From a virus, in IMG/VR virus record IMGVR_UViG_3300033064_002947, positions 1 through 45,676 of that record: a stretch of 45,676 bases of DNA; one strand, given 5' to 3'. The notes below the pieces were generated by a model that was given only the letters and a program-made list of their open reading frames with translations, made no database searches and was not told the DNA's origin. Position numbers and translations under genes: made by a program. Positions 45,049-45,676 of the stretch are shown piece after piece (within the stretch, counting starts at the first letter, position 1; each line of letters starts with the position of its first letter).

Positions 45049-45676
45049 GCGTACTCTACCTCCATGATTCGCTCTCCGATCCACTGTGTTACGTCTGGAA
45101 CTACGGCATTCCCTAACGCTCTCAGCTTCGCTACCCTGTCAGGTACTCCGGTGGCAACCCGTCTAATTCCGGGTTCTGGTAGCCATCCAGATCCAGCCAG
45201 TCTAGGGGGAAGCCCATCAGCCAAGCTGTCCAGGCGGGAGAGAGCTGTCCCCCGACCACTGACGGATCGTTCTTCTTCAGCGCCGTTTCCAAGTTGGGAT
45301 AGCGGTTCGGGTCGGCCTCTTTGGTTATCGTTGCCGCCATTGCTGAATTGGAGCGCGGCGTCGGCCACATCTTGACCGCCTTGCTCAGGGCTACATAGGC
45401 ATCCGCGCTGTTGTGCTGCTGGCGCTCTTCTGCTCTCGGCGTAGGCCACATCTTCTGCATCAGCGTTAACAGCGCAACGCTCCGCGCCTTCGGGTTCATC
45501 CCTGCCCCTTGTGCGTGATGGTCCCTTGTGTTCGGCGAGGGCCACAACGAAGATCCGTTCCCGTCTGTGCGGGGCATCGAAGGCGCAAGCTGGAAGATTA
45601 AGCGTCGTGCAGGAGTAGCCTTCACCTTCCAGGTCAGATAGCACCGTGTCGATATAGGTGGTGACGATTCCAAGCA
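45045..45676 (-). CDS. dcm: C5-cytosine DNA methyltransferase (C-terminal part)
   Basis: Open from the right edge, giving the last 209 residues. It has GYSCTTLNLPACAFDAPHRR with the family motif (A)PHRRERIFVVA and, at the end, RVAKLRALGNAVVPDV, the conserved motif X helix of C5 methyltransferases. The enzyme core and catalytic PC motif would be to the right. The intervening region is the variable target-recognition part. It protects phage DNA. The symbol is a family label, not proof of Dcm specificity. Confidence 0.8.
   Translation of the reverse strand, partial: LGIVTTYIDTVLSDLEGEGYSCTTLNLPACAFDAPHRRERIFVVALAEHKGPSRTRGRDEPEGAERCAVNADAEDVAYAESRRAPAAQQRGCLCSPEQGGQDVADAALQFSNGGNDNQRGRPEPLSQLGNGAEEERSVSGRGTALSRLDSLADGLPPRLAGSGWLPEPGIRRVATGVPDRVAKLRALGNAVVPDVTQWIGERIMEVEYA
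45131..45676 (-). other. Second long reading frame over the C5 methyltransferase
   Basis: Another frame on the same strand is open from the right edge to 45131. It contains TWKVKATPARRLIFQLAPSM, WPTP twice, and GGQLSPAWTAWLMGFPLDW, strings that I also know from proteins annotated as phage methylases. Motif content makes the 45045 frame the true C5 enzyme; this frame may be an annotated shadow or a real overlapping product. Confidence 0.4.

Noticed and set aside
1-45676. CRISPR array, integrase or attachment sites, transposase
   Set aside because: No regularly spaced repeats, no recombinase motifs and no insertion-sequence ends were seen; the repeats noted are a gene-start duplication and protein-repeat DNA.

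Overview
This window is most of a tailed bacteriophage (or prophage) genome with siphovirus-type morphogenesis genes. The left half is read rightwards and carries virion and lysis genes. The right half is read leftwards and carries early, replication and accessory genes. The two halves converge on a strong hairpin terminator at 26616-26645. Terminase, portal and capsid genes are not visible and would lie left of the window. The host is a bacterium using sigma70-type promoters (several TTGACA/17 bp/TATAAT-like sites) and strong AGGAGG ribosome sites. Phylum cannot be read reliably from the sequence; the ReqiPepy6 Gp37-like tail gene and the long LamG/propeller tail proteins would fit a Gram-positive or Chloroflexota host, but this is a guess.

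Region 1 (1-6484) is a compact surface-glycan cassette. It holds the end of a beta-propeller-like protein, two small SAM methyltransferases, a NeuD-like acyltransferase, a cupin, a two-domain glycosyltransferase, a GT2 glycosyltransferase fused to a tail with a helix-hairpin-helix end, and a small membrane protein. Starts and stops overlap throughout. Region 2 (6481-22644) is structural: a LamG protein with different codon use, a fibre-like protein, head-tail connector and gp10-like proteins, a tail-tube candidate fused to BNR repeats, a tail chaperone pair in two frames, the tape measure protein, a distal tail protein carrying a carbohydrate-binding domain and a propeller, a Gp37-like hub protein, and a GH25 endolysin with an extra glycoside-hydrolase-like barrel. 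Region 3 (22641-26552) holds a duplicated gene start, two tiny genes, an FN3 tail protein, an HNH endonuclease and a second barrel protein.

Region 4 (26655-45676, nearly all leftward) contains dozens of small genes with ATGA-type overlaps. Recognisable products are a PD-(D/E)XK nuclease, a Gp37/Gp68 (DUF5131) protein plus a truncated relative, pentapeptide-repeat proteins, a secreted double-psi-barrel-like protein, a SWIM zinc-finger protein, a HTH regulator, Dam-like, N4/N6-type and C5 DNA methyltransferases, a DUF3102 protein, a DnaC-like loader and a winged-helix replication initiator. Five homing endonucleases (two HNH, two LAGLIDADG, one AP2-HNH) are scattered through regions 3 and 4.

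The most unusual observations are: (i) a LAGLIDADG gene lying exactly antisense inside a DNA methyltransferase gene, codon-aligned and keeping the host reading frame open for 273 codons; (ii) a promoter-driven leader at about 43937-44084 with interleaved, mutually exclusive long helices, resembling a riboswitch or attenuator; (iii) a 90-residue protein resembling a segment of the phage's own tape measure protein, translationally coupled to a twin-arginine-like peptide; (iv) a compact pseudoknot-like element at 31622-31705; (v) a short promoter-to-terminator transcript at 26565-26648; and (vi) several small genes split by frameshifts.
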